Shown here: positions 43,250 through 52,773 of the stretch, in pieces
Layout: each line of letters starts with the position of its first letter
Position numbering within the stretch: position 1 is the stretch's first letter
DNA from: an uncultured Actinomyces sp.
GTDB taxonomy: Bacteria; Actinomycetota; Actinomycetes; Actinomycetales; Actinomycetaceae
Reading direction: 5' to 3'
Assembly: GCA_900545825.1 (NCBI GenBank)
Contig: URAS01000011.1
Span: forward strand, 1 to 64,000
DNA length: 64,000 nt
The notes under the pieces: model-generated
The model's database searches: none
Told to the model about the DNA's origin: nothing
What the model saw: only the letters and a program-made list of their open reading frames with translations
Program-made: the position numbers and the translations under genes

Positions 43250-43252
43250 GGG

Positions 43253-43927
43253 CTAGTCGTCGTCCTCGTCGTCGGGGTCGGCGCCTTCGAGTTCGCCCTC
43301 CCAGGCTTCTTTGGCTTCGGCAAGGGCGATGATGGCGATGACGAAGGACGCGACGGCGTCGAATCCTCCCCAGCCGGTGGCGCGGTAGAGGGCGAGGCTG
43401 ATCAGCGCCGACGCGGTCATGAGCAGGCAGATCCATGTTTCGGCGGCGTCGGACAGGATCAGTTGGTCGCCCAGCGCGCGGCCGATGCGGCGTTTCGCGG
43501 CCCACAGCAGCGGCATGACGATCAGTGAGGCGATAAGGACGATGACGCCGAGGAGGGAGTGCTCGGGCTGTTCATGGCGAATCAGCCCGAGGACGCCCTC
43601 GATAACGAGGTAGGCCGCGAGGATGATGAAGCTGATGGCGACGGTGCGGAGGGTGAGGAACTCGCGGCGGCGTTGCGTCGCCAGGTCGGCGTCGGTGGCG
43701 GTGGTCTCGGAGGTGGCGGCGGCCAGGCGCGCGTGCAGGCGGATGGCGACGAGGATCGCGACGAGGGACTCGATGAACGAGTCCGCGCCGAACCCGATAA
43801 GCACCGTGAGGTCGGCGCTGCCGCCGGCCACCACTGATAAGACGCCTTCAACGATGTTGTAGAGAATCGTGAAGATCGCCAGGTGGTAGCCGGTTCGCGT
43901 GAGTTCGGTCCGCGTGCGCTGGGGCAT
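43253..43927 (-). CDS. Small cation-diffusion-facilitator-like transporter
   Basis: 224 residues with about six TM helices. VLIGFGADSFIESLVAILV and QLILSDAAETWICLLMTASALI correspond to the two metal-site helices of CDF proteins (DxxxE and DxxxT types). The C-terminal cytoplasmic metallochaperone-like domain is missing; the chain ends in an acidic tail (GADPDDEDDD). It is probably a divalent metal exporter of the short CDF subgroup. Confidence 0.8.
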   Translation of the reverse strand: MPQRTRTELTRTGYHLAIFTILYNIVEGVLSVVAGGSADLTVLIGFGADSFIESLVAILVAIRLHARLAAATSETTATDADLATQRRREFLTLRTVAISFIILAAYLVIEGVLGLIRHEQPEHSLLGVIVLIASLIVMPLLWAAKRRIGRALGDQLILSDAAETWICLLMTASALISLALYRATGWGGFDAVASFVIAIIALAEAKEAWEGELEGADPDDEDDD

Positions 43928-43999
43928 GAATCCTCCGGGTCAAGGGGCTGGGTGGACGGGCACGTAAGTGCCTCGCAATTCTAGAGGCGCCCTCCCCCC

Positions 44000-44067
44000 G
44001 AAACGCTCACCTAAATTGCCATTCCTACCGATTACCGGCCAGAATCGACAATCCAGGTGAGCGTTTC
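44000..44067. repeat. 68-bp inverted-repeat element (copy 4)
   Basis: Ends are GAAACGCTCACCTAAATTG and CAATCCAGGTGAGCGTTTC; the interior nearly equals copy 3. An extra right half-arm TAGGTGAGCGTTTC follows at 44074-44087, mirroring the spare left arm of copy 1. Confidence 0.9.
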
Positions 44068-44216
44068 GCCAGGTAGGTGAGCGTTTCGCGGGTACCGAGC
44101 CGGCCCCACGTTCCCGCTAGCCCTCAACAATGGACCACGCGCCCGCCCTCGACGACGGACCACTCACCCGCCCAAGGACTCCCGACACGCACGAGGACGC
44201 CCTCGGTTTTACCGCC

Positions 44217-44243
44217 ACCTTTACCGCCACTGGCGGTAAAGGT
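44217..44243. repeat. 27-bp perfect palindrome downstream of hsdR
   Basis: Arms ACCTTTACCGCCA and TGGCGGTAAAGGT are separated by one base. TTTACCGCCAC is also directly repeated just upstream (44209). Such tight symmetry suggests a protein-binding site rather than a terminator. Confidence 0.7.
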
Positions 44244-44286
44244 GCGCGCGCGGGGATCCTGAGCCTTACGATCTTCGGTGCAAGCC

Positions 44287-47200
44287 CTACCCCTCCTCTG
44301 CCTGGCGGCTTAGGCCGTAGAAACGCTTGAAGTACGCGGTCAGCTTCCCGACCACGCGCTCTTTGATCTCCGCGTGCCCGCCGTTCGCCACGAACCGCGA
44401 CACCGGCGGCAGAATGTCGGTGATCCCCACGCCCGTCGTCACCAGCTGGCCGTCACTAAAGGCGCGATCAACGAAGGTGCGCGTCGGCTCCGGCTTAAGC
44501 CGTTCGTCCGCAATGATCTGGTCGAGCTCACGCACTTTCTCGCGTTCGATGTAGTCGATCCACTGTTGATCGACCGGCCCCACGGCCCCGACCTGCTCGA
44601 CGAACCGTTCGATCAGGTCTTTCTTGTTGCGCAGCGTCGGGCTGGCGTCGACGGCACGGCTGATCTTGTCCATCAGCTCGGCCTTGTCTTTCGGATCCTC
44701 AGGCGCCGGGATCAGGGCGTCCTCGTCGTCTTCCGGATGCTCGTCCAGATACCGCTGGACGAGCATGAGGATGTAGTCGACGTTGACCTCCACCTGCTTG
44801 ACGAGCTCGATCTCAAAGGTGAGGTCGTCAACGATCGATTCTTTCTCTTCACCATCGCGGCGCATCTCGTGGTAAAGGTCGAGATACATCGACATGTAAT
44901 CCTGGTGATCGCGCTCGCTGAGAATCCGGTCATTCTCGAACTCATCGAAGGAGGCGAGGATGTTCTCGACCCGCAGAATCTGGCCGAAAAGCTTGCAGAA
45001 TTCCTTCTGCCGCGCCTCGCCAACAATCATCTGGCCGACGGGGAATTCGGCGAGCAGCACCTCGATCTTGGCTGCATAGTCCTCGAAGAACTCCGAATAC
45101 GGCGGCATGACGACGACGCCCTTGGCATCCTTGTTGCCGAAACGCTCGAGGGCGTGGTTCGTCGCTTCCTCGAGGTTGCGGAAACACACGATGTTCCCGT
45201 AGCTCTTCACCGAGTTGAGGATGCGGTTAGTACGCGAGAACGCCTGGATCAGGCCATGGTCACGCAGATTCTTGTCGACGAACAGGGTGTTCATCGTCGT
45301 CGCGTCAAACCCGGTGAGGAACATGTTGACGACGATCACCAGGTCGACCTCGCGGTTTTTCATCCGCATTGACAGGTCTTTGTAGTAGTTCTCGAACTTG
45401 TCCGCCGACGTGTCGTAGCTGGTACCGAACATGTCGTTGTAGTCCTGGATCGCAGAGTCCAAGAAATCGCGCGCCAGGACACTGAGTGACCCCGTGTCGA
45501 AGGACTCGCCATCAAGGGTCGGGTCGTAGCCGTCATCGGTGAAAATGTCCGCGTCGAGACCGTATTGGTCTTCCAACGCCTCGTTGGGGCCGTAGGAGTA
45601 GATCAGCGCAATCTTCAGCTGCTCCGCTTCAGGGTCGCGGCGTTGGCGTCTCTCTTGCTCGAGGGCAAACTGGTTGTAGTACATGCGCGCCGCGGCGATC
45701 GACGAGGTGGCAAAGAGCGCGTTAAACCCGCGCACGCGGCGTTTCGCTTTGATTGCCGCAGCCTGGCGCAGACTCCTGGTCACCTGCGGAACGTTGGTGA
45801 CCACCGAGTGTTCATAGAACGATTTGCGCCGCGTCTTCTGCGCGAAGTGGTCGAGGGTGTAGGCGACGATGTTGGCAATCCGCTGAGGATCCATCAGCGC
45901 CTCTTCGGTGTCGATCGCCGAGACTTCCTTGTTATCCACGCCGGCCCGCGACTGCACGGTGTCGATGTAATCGATACGGAAGGGCAGGACGTTCTTGTCG
46001 CGGATGGCGTCGACGATTGTGTACGTATGGAGCTTGTCGCCAAAGACCTCCTCGGTGGTCTTGACGATCGACCTGGTAGTGGCGTGTTCCGGCGCGAAGA
46101 TCGGAGTGCCGGTGAAACCGAAGAGATTGTATTTCCTGAAGGCTTTGGTGATGGCCGCGTGCATCTCGCCGAACTGCGAACGGTGGCATTCGTCGAAGAT
46201 GATGACGACGTGGCCCGAGAAAACCTCGTGCCCCTTGTTCGCTTTGACGAAGGTCGCGAGCTTCTGAATGGTCGTAATGATGATGTGTGCACCGGGATCT
46301 TCGAGCTGCCGCTTGAGGATCGCCGTCGACGTGTTCGAGTTCGCGGCCCCTTTCTCGAACCGGTCGTATTCGCGCATCGTCTGGTAGTCGAGGTCCTTGC
46401 GGTCGACCACGAACAGAACCTTGTCAACCTGTGGCATTTTCGACGCCAGCTGCGCGGTTTTGAAGGACGTCAACGTCTTGCCTGATCCCGTAGTGTGCCA
46501 CACGTAACCACCGGCGACCCGGGTGCCGAGCGTCCGGTAGTTGATCGACGTCTCGATGCGCCGCAGGATCCGCTCGGTGGCGACGATCTGGTAGGGACGC
46601 ATGACCAACAGCATGTCGTCAGAGGTCAGCACGCAGAACTTCGTGAGGATGTTGAGCAACGTGCGTTTCGCGAAGAAGGTCTTCGCAAACGACATGAGGT
46701 CGCTGATCGGCTGATTCCTGGCGTCGGCCCACCACGAGGTGAACTCATAGCTGTTCGACGTCTTCTTCACATTGCGCCGGGATCGGTCGCGAACGTGCTG
46801 GACGCGCGTGGTGTTGGAGTAGTACTTCGTCAGGGTGCCGTTCGAGATGACGAACAGCTGGACATACTCGAACAGGCCCGTGCCCGCCCAGAAGGAGTCA
46901 CGCTGGTAACGGTTAATCTGGTTGAACGCCTCGCGCAGATCAACGCCGCGCCGCTTGAGCTCGATGTGAACCAGGGGCAGACCGTTGACGAGGATCGTCA
47001 CGTCATACCGGTTCGCGTAGCGGCCTCCACCTCGCGAACCGGTTTGCGCAGCCCCTGCCTTAGGCATCTCGTACTGGTTGATGACCTGCAGCCGGTTGTT
47101 GTGGATGTCGTCCTTATCGATGAGGCGGATATTCTTCGTCGTGCCATCGTCACGTTCGAGGGGCTGCACGTGGTCCCTTTGGATACGAACAGTCTTCTTG

Positions 47201-47502
47201 ACGATGTCGTCGTTGGCTCCTGCAACACAGGTCTTAAAGAAGCGCTTCCACTCGTTGTCGGTGAACTGGTAGTCGTTGAGCTCCTCCAGCCGCTTGCGCA
47301 GATTCGCCACGAGGTCACCCTCGGTATGGATCGCCAGGTACTCGTAGGCCTGCGACTGCAGGATTCGGATCAGCTCAGCCTCGAGGTCCGCTTCCGACTG
47401 ATAGTCACGTTCTGAAGACCGCTCAGGCTCGTACTCCGCGATCACCGTCGCCTCGTCTGACGACGCCACCACGGAGTAACTGTGGGAGGACGACTTGCTC
47501 AT
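44287..47502 (-). CDS. hsdR: Type I restriction enzyme R (endonuclease/translocase) subunit
   Basis: 1071 residues. An N-terminal PD-(D/E)xK nuclease is marked by YDVTILVNGLPLVHIELKRRG. The SF2 motor follows: WHTTGSGKTLTSFKTAQ (Walker A), IIFDECHRSQFGEMH (DEAH-like box), FGFTGTPIF (motif III) and VVNMFLTGFDATTMNTLF with QAFSRTNRI (motifs V-VI). The C-terminal helical part probably contacts the methylase. Last gene of the hsdM-hsdS-hsdR operon, 49 nt after hsdS. Confidence 0.95.
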   Translation of the reverse strand: MSKSSSHSYSVVASSDEATVIAEYEPERSSERDYQSEADLEAELIRILQSQAYEYLAIHTEGDLVANLRKRLEELNDYQFTDNEWKRFFKTCVAGANDDIVKKTVRIQRDHVQPLERDDGTTKNIRLIDKDDIHNNRLQVINQYEMPKAGAAQTGSRGGGRYANRYDVTILVNGLPLVHIELKRRGVDLREAFNQINRYQRDSFWAGTGLFEYVQLFVISNGTLTKYYSNTTRVQHVRDRSRRNVKKTSNSYEFTSWWADARNQPISDLMSFAKTFFAKRTLLNILTKFCVLTSDDMLLVMRPYQIVATERILRRIETSINYRTLGTRVAGGYVWHTTGSGKTLTSFKTAQLASKMPQVDKVLFVVDRKDLDYQTMREYDRFEKGAANSNTSTAILKRQLEDPGAHIIITTIQKLATFVKANKGHEVFSGHVVIIFDECHRSQFGEMHAAITKAFRKYNLFGFTGTPIFAPEHATTRSIVKTTEEVFGDKLHTYTIVDAIRDKNVLPFRIDYIDTVQSRAGVDNKEVSAIDTEEALMDPQRIANIVAYTLDHFAQKTRRKSFYEHSVVTNVPQVTRSLRQAAAIKAKRRVRGFNALFATSSIAAARMYYNQFALEQERRQRRDPEAEQLKIALIYSYGPNEALEDQYGLDADIFTDDGYDPTLDGESFDTGSLSVLARDFLDSAIQDYNDMFGTSYDTSADKFENYYKDLSMRMKNREVDLVIVVNMFLTGFDATTMNTLFVDKNLRDHGLIQAFSRTNRILNSVKSYGNIVCFRNLEEATNHALERFGNKDAKGVVVMPPYSEFFEDYAAKIEVLLAEFPVGQMIVGEARQKEFCKLFGQILRVENILASFDEFENDRILSERDHQDYMSMYLDLYHEMRRDGEEKESIVDDLTFEIELVKQVEVNVDYILMLVQRYLDEHPEDDEDALIPAPEDPKDKAELMDKISRAVDASPTLRNKKDLIERFVEQVGAVGPVDQQWIDYIEREKVRELDQIIADERLKPEPTRTFVDRAFSDGQLVTTGVGITDILPPVSRFVANGGHAEIKERVVGKLTAYFKRFYGLSRQAEEG

Positions 47503-47551
47503 GTTTCCACTTCCTCAATTCCCATGACCAGGTAGGCCGCCACGACGGCGG

Positions 47552-48721
47552 TCACGCGGTCTTCACCGGCTCTGCTTCTTTGAAGGTCAACAGCTTGTCC
47601 CGATAGTACTCATACTGCTTGCGCCGGGCCTCCAGCTCCGCCTCCAACTCCGCCTCCAACTCTTTGAAGCTATCAAGAATTCGAACGATCTCCTTCTGTT
47701 CCTCCTGCGGGGGAGAAGGGACCATAATCTTCGAAGCCACTCTTCTCCATTGTCTCGAATGTTCCTGTGGCTTACGGAGGACGGTTCCCATAAGATGATA
47801 GTAAAACCTGAGGGTCACGGGCGAACTATCCACCGCTCGCAGCATCTTCATAGCAGACGATTTCGCTTTAAACGGAAAATCAACCCACTTAAAGTCTGTC
47901 GTAAAATCGTCAAAAATGATCACTGGCGATTCACTAGAGGCAAGACAGATTCCCTCATCCTCTTGCGTATACCCCAAGATGAAAGTCTGGCCGGCGGTCA
48001 ATACTGGCGTCGGGAACGAATCGTCATATTCTGTCGAGCATACCAAATACTTCGTCGGCTGCTCATATTGCACGACATCCCCAAGCTGAACCTGCGGCAC
48101 TCCGCCCGGGGAGCGACGATCGGTATCCTCGAAAATCCAGTTACGGTAGTACTCATATTGCCTCCGCCTGACTTCGAGCTCAGCCACCAGCTCCACCTCC
48201 AGCTCCGCGAAGCTGTCGAGGATCCGAACGATCTCATCCTGCACCTCACGCGGAGGAACGGGAATGACGTATCGCATTATATCCTCTTTGTTTCCACGCG
48301 GCATCTTCCCGCCCTTTGAATGCTGCATGTTATACAAAAAGAAAGCATCGGAGGAGAGAAGATAATACAAGAACTGCGAGGAGACCCGGCCATTGAAGCC
48401 ACCGGTCGGTCGAATACAGAGCACATCGCCACTACATCCACCAGAATTATCCGCAAGCCATATCTTTTTTAAGTAAGGCCTGATGTTGCCAAGCAAAACA
48501 TCCCCAGCACGATATCCCGTCAGCATCTTCGTATTGGCAGAGTAGTGGGCTGACACCTTTCCAAGCTTATTTGGCAGAAGATTATCTACACCAACAAAGC
48601 TCTCGCCATTCAAGTCTGACGCCCGAACCCGATCTGGCGAATATGCGGCAACATCCCCAAGCGGAACGTGTGGCACCCCGCCCGGGCAGTGCTTCTTGAT
48701 GAGGTCGTCGATCGTGCTCAT
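47552..48721 (-). CDS. hsdS: Type I restriction-modification specificity subunit
   Basis: 389 residues with two target-recognition domains (about 20-170 and 215-345). Each is followed by a similar helical repeat, EIVRILDSFAELEVELVAEL and EIVRILDSFKELEAELEAEL, ending in RRRQYEYYR/RRKQYEYYR. The repeats are similar at DNA level, which allows domain shuffling. The TRD-coding parts are markedly richer in A+T than the rest of the window, as expected for recently acquired recognition domains. The start overlaps the hsdM stop by 4 nt. Confidence 0.94.
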   Translation of the reverse strand: MSTIDDLIKKHCPGGVPHVPLGDVAAYSPDRVRASDLNGESFVGVDNLLPNKLGKVSAHYSANTKMLTGYRAGDVLLGNIRPYLKKIWLADNSGGCSGDVLCIRPTGGFNGRVSSQFLYYLLSSDAFFLYNMQHSKGGKMPRGNKEDIMRYVIPVPPREVQDEIVRILDSFAELEVELVAELEVRRRQYEYYRNWIFEDTDRRSPGGVPQVQLGDVVQYEQPTKYLVCSTEYDDSFPTPVLTAGQTFILGYTQEDEGICLASSESPVIIFDDFTTDFKWVDFPFKAKSSAMKMLRAVDSSPVTLRFYYHLMGTVLRKPQEHSRQWRRVASKIMVPSPPQEEQKEIVRILDSFKELEAELEAELEARRKQYEYYRDKLLTFKEAEPVKTA

Positions 48722-50283
48722 CGGGTGCCCTCCAGGTCTTTGACGATGGCGTCGATCTGGGTGCGCAGCTCGGCCTGGCGGGCCACGATGCGGTCGAGTT
48801 CGGCGTTGAGTTGGTCGATGTCGACGACCTCGCGGGTATCTTCCTGTTCGACGTAGGAGGAGACGGAGATCGTATACTCGTTCTCGCCAATCGCCGAGTT
48901 CGGGACCAACGCGGTGACGTAGTCTTCCTCGGTGCGCGCCTCGTACTTGTTGACGATCCAGTCGCGCTGGGCCTCGTTGAGCTTGTTCTTGTTGCCCTCG
49001 CGGACGAACTGCTTCGACGCGTCGATGAACAGCACCGAGTTGTCGCGCTTCGACTTTTTCAACACGATGACGCAGGTGGCGATCGTCGTCCCAAAGAACA
49101 GGTCGGGCGGCAGTTGAATCACCGCGTCGACATAGTTGTTGTCGATCAGATACTTGCGGATCTTCTGCTCCGCGCCGCTACGATAGAGCACCCCCGGGAA
49201 CTCAACGATTGCGGCCGTACCGTCCTCGGACAGCCACGACAGCATGTGCATCGTGAATGCCAGGTCGGCCTTCGCCTGCGGAGCCAGCACGCCAGCGGGC
49301 GCGAAACGCTCGTCGTTGATCAACAGCGGGTTGGACTTGCCCTCCCACTTGATCGAATACGGCGGGTTCGACACGATCGCTTGGAACGGCTGATCGTCCC
49401 AATGCTGCGGGTCGGTCAGGGTGTCACCGTGGGCGATCGAGAACTTCTCGTAGTTCACGTTGTGGAGGAACATGTTGATACGAGCCAGGTTGTAAGTGGT
49501 CAGGTTAATTTCCTGGCCATAGAACCCGCCGACGTTGTCGCGTCCCAGGATCTTGGCGAACTTCAGCAACAGTGAACCCGAGCCGCAGCACGGGTCATAC
49601 ACCTTATTGATGCGCGTCTTACCCAGCGACGCGATTCGGGCCAACACCTCGGAAACCTCTTGCGGGGTGAAAAACTCTCCCCCAGATTTGCCAGCCGCCG
49701 AGGCGTACATCGTCATGAGGTACTCGTAGGCGTCGCCGAACAGGTCGATCGTGTTGTCCTCGAAGTCACCCAGTGGCAGATCACCGACGGCGTCAAGAAG
49801 CTTGACCAGCTTCTCGTTCCGCTTCGCAACCGTCGACCCCAGCTTGGCACTGTTGACGTCGATGTCGTCAAACAAGCCCTTGATGTCCTGCTCGGAGTCG
49901 GTACCGATAGCCGAGCCTTCAATCGCCTTGAAGACACCCTCGAGAGTCTCGTTCAGATTCTCGTCCTGCGCGGCGCGGGCACGGACGTTCGCGAACAACT
50001 GCGACGGCAGAATGAAGAAGCCCTTTTCGTCGACCGTCGTCTTGCGGCCGACCTCAGCGCTCGCGTCGTCCAAGCTGGCGTAGTCGAAGCCCGTGGCCCC
50101 GGCCTCGCGCTCCAGGAGGTTGAGGTACGCCGTCAAGTTCTCGGAGATGAACCGATAGAACAACATACCCAGCACATACGCCTTGAAGTCCCAGCCGTCG
50201 ACGCTGCCCCGCAGATCGTTGGCAATCCGCCAAATTGTGCGATGCAGCTCGGCTCGCTGCAGCTCCTTCGATGCCTCTTCCAT
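48718..50283 (-). CDS. hsdM: Type I restriction-modification DNA methylase (N6-adenine)
   Basis: 521 residues. N-terminal helical HsdM domain (WRIANDLRGSVDGWDFKAYVLGMLFYRFISENL), then the SAM motif VYDPCCGSGSLLLKF and catalytic NPPYSIKW (NPPY). TAAGKSGGEFFTPQEVSEVLARI is typical of HsdM. AAGGAGG precedes the ATG. It is first in the operon; a TACTAT hexamer about 30 nt upstream may be its -10. All three subunits are intact, so the system should be active. Confidence 0.95.
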   Translation of the reverse strand: MEEASKELQRAELHRTIWRIANDLRGSVDGWDFKAYVLGMLFYRFISENLTAYLNLLEREAGATGFDYASLDDASAEVGRKTTVDEKGFFILPSQLFANVRARAAQDENLNETLEGVFKAIEGSAIGTDSEQDIKGLFDDIDVNSAKLGSTVAKRNEKLVKLLDAVGDLPLGDFEDNTIDLFGDAYEYLMTMYASAAGKSGGEFFTPQEVSEVLARIASLGKTRINKVYDPCCGSGSLLLKFAKILGRDNVGGFYGQEINLTTYNLARINMFLHNVNYEKFSIAHGDTLTDPQHWDDQPFQAIVSNPPYSIKWEGKSNPLLINDERFAPAGVLAPQAKADLAFTMHMLSWLSEDGTAAIVEFPGVLYRSGAEQKIRKYLIDNNYVDAVIQLPPDLFFGTTIATCVIVLKKSKRDNSVLFIDASKQFVREGNKNKLNEAQRDWIVNKYEARTEEDYVTALVPNSAIGENEYTISVSSYVEQEDTREVVDIDQLNAELDRIVARQAELRTQIDAIVKDLEGTR

Positions 50284-50436
50284 CGTGCCCTCCTTGTTGA
50301 CTTGAGCAATACCCGTTCATAGTAACGAGAGGCACTGACACTTATGGTGTCGGTGCAGAATCATCACAGGTTCGGCGGCACGATGCCGGTCGTCTCGGCA
50401 CGGCCCGCGGGCGCGGCTCGGCCAGGGGCTGGGGAC

Positions 50437-50610
50437 GAACTATCCGGAATTCCCGGATAGTTCACCCTGGCGGGTGGGCGCCCCGTGCGGCGCCGTGGCC
50501 AGTTATCCAGGATTCCCGGATAACTGGGGCTGGAGGGCACGGACGCCATGGGGTCATCGAGCCTGGGCTCCTGAGCCAAAGACCAACTATTCGGGATTTC
50601 CGAATAGTTC
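50437..50610. repeat. Cluster of three related 27-bp palindromes
   Basis: Copies lie at 50437-50463 (arms GAACTATCCGG), 50500-50526 (CAGTTATCC arm) and 50584-50610 (CAACTATTCGG arm). Each has 9-11-bp arms around a 5-9-nt centre containing GGATT or GAATT. Spacings are 63 and 84 nt. The 624-nt gap 50284-50907 between hsdM and the next gene holds no other gene that I can support. Confidence 0.8.
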
Positions 50611-50907
50611 GAGGCCGTCGGCGGCACGACCACCCCAGCCGCATGGCCCGACCCCTGGATATAGGACACCATGCGTGTACAGAACCGGGACCTTTCGGCG
50701 GTATCGCGAGCAAAAGCGCCGATTCGTTTGGGCCGCCTCCAGCGTTCCCACCGGGAGCACCCCAGTCGTGCGGCCCAGGGGGGGCGCCGCTCCTGCCGTT
50801 GCGTGCTGCGACTGGACCCCCATCCGGACGGTTTCTCCATGCCAGCCTCGCGACCCTTACAATCGTTCCCAGTAATCGGATCAGCCGACAGGCAAAGGAG
50901 CGCAACG

Positions 50908-51543
50908 ATGGAGGTAGGTTCTCTCGCCGACTGGTTCGGCGCCGTGGGCACGATCACCACCGGTGCCGCCGCGGTCCTCGCCGCAGTGAAGGCAAACCAA
51001 GCGGCGGACAAGGCCAACGCTCTCGCTGAACAGGCGGATGAGCAGGCAAAGAAACGGCATGACGAAGCCCTGGAGCGTGAGGAGAAACTCGCCGAAGAAA
51101 ACAGGGAACACGAGGACAGACTTACCAGAGAAAAAATCGAACACGAAGAACAAATAAACCTCGAGAGGCGCTATCTTGATATGGCGTCGCACCTACAGGC
51201 GTGGTGGGCGACCACACCTACACCTGGGACCGGTCCGGACATATGGGGCATTATTGCTCGCAACGAAGCTGGCGGATGCTACACGTTTAGAAACGTAACG
51301 ATTTATACGACACACAAGAACAACAGCAGCCGAGAATTACAGATTTCGGTCCTGCCGCCCGGTACCTATTTTTATGAGTCTAAATCCAATGGCGGCTGGG
51401 CGTCTGCCACACCACTTGACAGCCTAGCTGGTTTTCAACCGGTCCACACATTCAAACCCTATTGGACTATCCACCGCATAAGGTTCACCGACCCAACCGG
51501 AACCTGCTGGCAATGGGATCAAAATGGCTTCACTGCCCTATAA
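50908..51543 (+). CDS. Membrane-anchored coiled-coil protein of unknown function
   Basis: 211 residues. One N-terminal TM segment (WFGAVGTITTGAAAVLAAV) is followed by a long charged coiled coil at about residues 28-90, rich in Glu, Lys and Ala. A C-terminal globular part with aromatic residues follows (GCYTFRNVTIYTT, FKPYWTIHRIRFTDPTG). The C-terminal part is A+T-rich compared with neighbours. AAAGGAG lies 7 nt before the ATG. I do not recognise the family. Its place beside the restriction-modification operon suggests an accessory, possibly defence-linked gene. Confidence 0.7.
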   Translation: MEVGSLADWFGAVGTITTGAAAVLAAVKANQAADKANALAEQADEQAKKRHDEALEREEKLAEENREHEDRLTREKIEHEEQINLERRYLDMASHLQAWWATTPTPGTGPDIWGIIARNEAGGCYTFRNVTIYTTHKNNSSRELQISVLPPGTYFYESKSNGGWASATPLDSLAGFQPVHTFKPYWTIHRIRFTDPTGTCWQWDQNGFTAL

Positions 51544-52036
51544 CTCTACCCACACGCCCTGCCTAAAAAGTTTAGGAGACGCGTTCACCCCCTTCGAGCT
51601 GCACAAAAATAGAAGCTGTTCCGCTACCCAAACACATCAAGGCCAGAACTTACGAACAGAACAACCAAGGCGGTTCACAAACCCTCACACCAATCTCACC
51701 CATATTACAGCACCTTCCACGATATTTAAGGCAGTCCCGTCGCACACTTTTCAGGCGGTCATCGACGTATGCTAAAGTCGTAGACTTTCGAGAAGAGAAT
51801 ACGATTTAGGTAGGCATTTTTGCAGGCCACAAGCCGCTTTGACTCAGCGTTCCCTTTAGCCAATCCTGGTCGCCAGTGACAGCTTGGCTGGGCAGTCCAA
51901 GAGACAGCACTCCAGACGACGAAGCGACTTTGTCACACTCCCCAGCCGCCACCCTTGATACGCTCGATGCATCATCACCCGCGATCGCGAGGGCGCGGCG
52001 CGGGGGATACTTGGCCGGGCGATCGGAGGAAAAGTC
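51544..52036. other. Non-coding, relatively A+T-rich gap
   Basis: No supported gene. CCTAAA-AAG-TTTAGG (51562-51576) is a weak hairpin after the preceding gene. An extended -10 TGCTAAAGT near 51770 is followed by the dyad AAAGTC-GTA-GACTTT, a possible promoter/operator for the downstream gene with a long leader. Confidence 0.4.
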
Positions 52037-52732
52037 ATGCACGGTGCACTCGTTTCACTGCTGGCGGCGGTCAGCCTCATCGTCCCCGCGGCCATACCCG
52101 CCGGAGTCGACACCGAAGGCACGGCGACGGTCGGGCGCGACGGCACCGCGTCCGTATCGTTGCAGGTCACGATCGATTCGGCGACCTCGACGAAATACAA
52201 CCTGACGTGCGAGCGGATCCGTAAGGACATCGAGTCGAACTACTCGCAGCTCTCGGACCTCAAGGCGGAAACGAAGACAACGGACTCGAAGGACCTCACC
52301 TGCGCCTTCACCGGGAAAGTCGCGCCCAACGGTGACGTCGACATCGACGTCACCGCCAAGAAAGCCGTCGTCACCGTGTCCTCGCTCGACGACTTGCCCG
52401 AGCCGTACCTCGGCGACCAGTCGTCCTTCGCGCTCAAAGTCGTCATGCCCTACCCCGTCACCTCGGCCGCTCCCGAAGGCGCTACCGTCGCCGACAAAAC
52501 CCTCACGCTGACGTCGCTGGACCAGGTGAAGAACCTCAACGTCGTCGCCGAGCCCGGCACCACCGCCGGCCCCGCCACCGAAAACGCAGGCCAAGGCACG
52601 AAAATCACCGACGAGGACGCCGAGAAGCAGTCCGGCTGGGAGCGCAACAAGAACCTCGTCATCATCGGCGCCGTCATCGTCGTCGCCCTCGTCATCGGAG
52701 GCGTCGCGGGCCGCCACCGCCGCCGGAAGTAA
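52037..52732 (+). CDS. LppM-like secreted, C-terminally membrane-anchored protein
   Basis: 231 residues. N-terminal signal peptide (MHGALVSLLAAVSLIVPAAIPAG), an all-beta extracellular domain with a Cys pair (TCERIRKD, TCAFTGKV), and a C-terminal TM helix LVIIGAVIVVALVIGGVAG ending in RHRRRK. MPYPVTSAAPEGATVADKTLTL matches the LppM/DUF3153 pattern. Its role is probably cell-envelope related and otherwise unknown. GGAGG lies just before the ATG. Confidence 0.75.
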   Translation: MHGALVSLLAAVSLIVPAAIPAGVDTEGTATVGRDGTASVSLQVTIDSATSTKYNLTCERIRKDIESNYSQLSDLKAETKTTDSKDLTCAFTGKVAPNGDVDIDVTAKKAVVTVSSLDDLPEPYLGDQSSFALKVVMPYPVTSAAPEGATVADKTLTLTSLDQVKNLNVVAEPGTTAGPATENAGQGTKITDEDAEKQSGWERNKNLVIIGAVIVVALVIGGVAGRHRRRK

Positions 52733-52773
52733 CGCCCGCCGAGTGCCCGGGGCCGGAGAAATCTGGCCCATCC

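Noticed and set aside
42946..43332. A 128-codon plus-strand frame between arcD and the CDF gene
   Set aside because: No ribosome-binding site, low-complexity Arg/Gly-rich product, overlaps the CDF gene end and an 11-bp inverted repeat.
51806..52230. Small minus-strand frames before and over the LppM-like gene
   Set aside because: No ribosome-binding sites and they overlap a gene with signal peptide, TM anchor and a good GGAGG site on the other strand.
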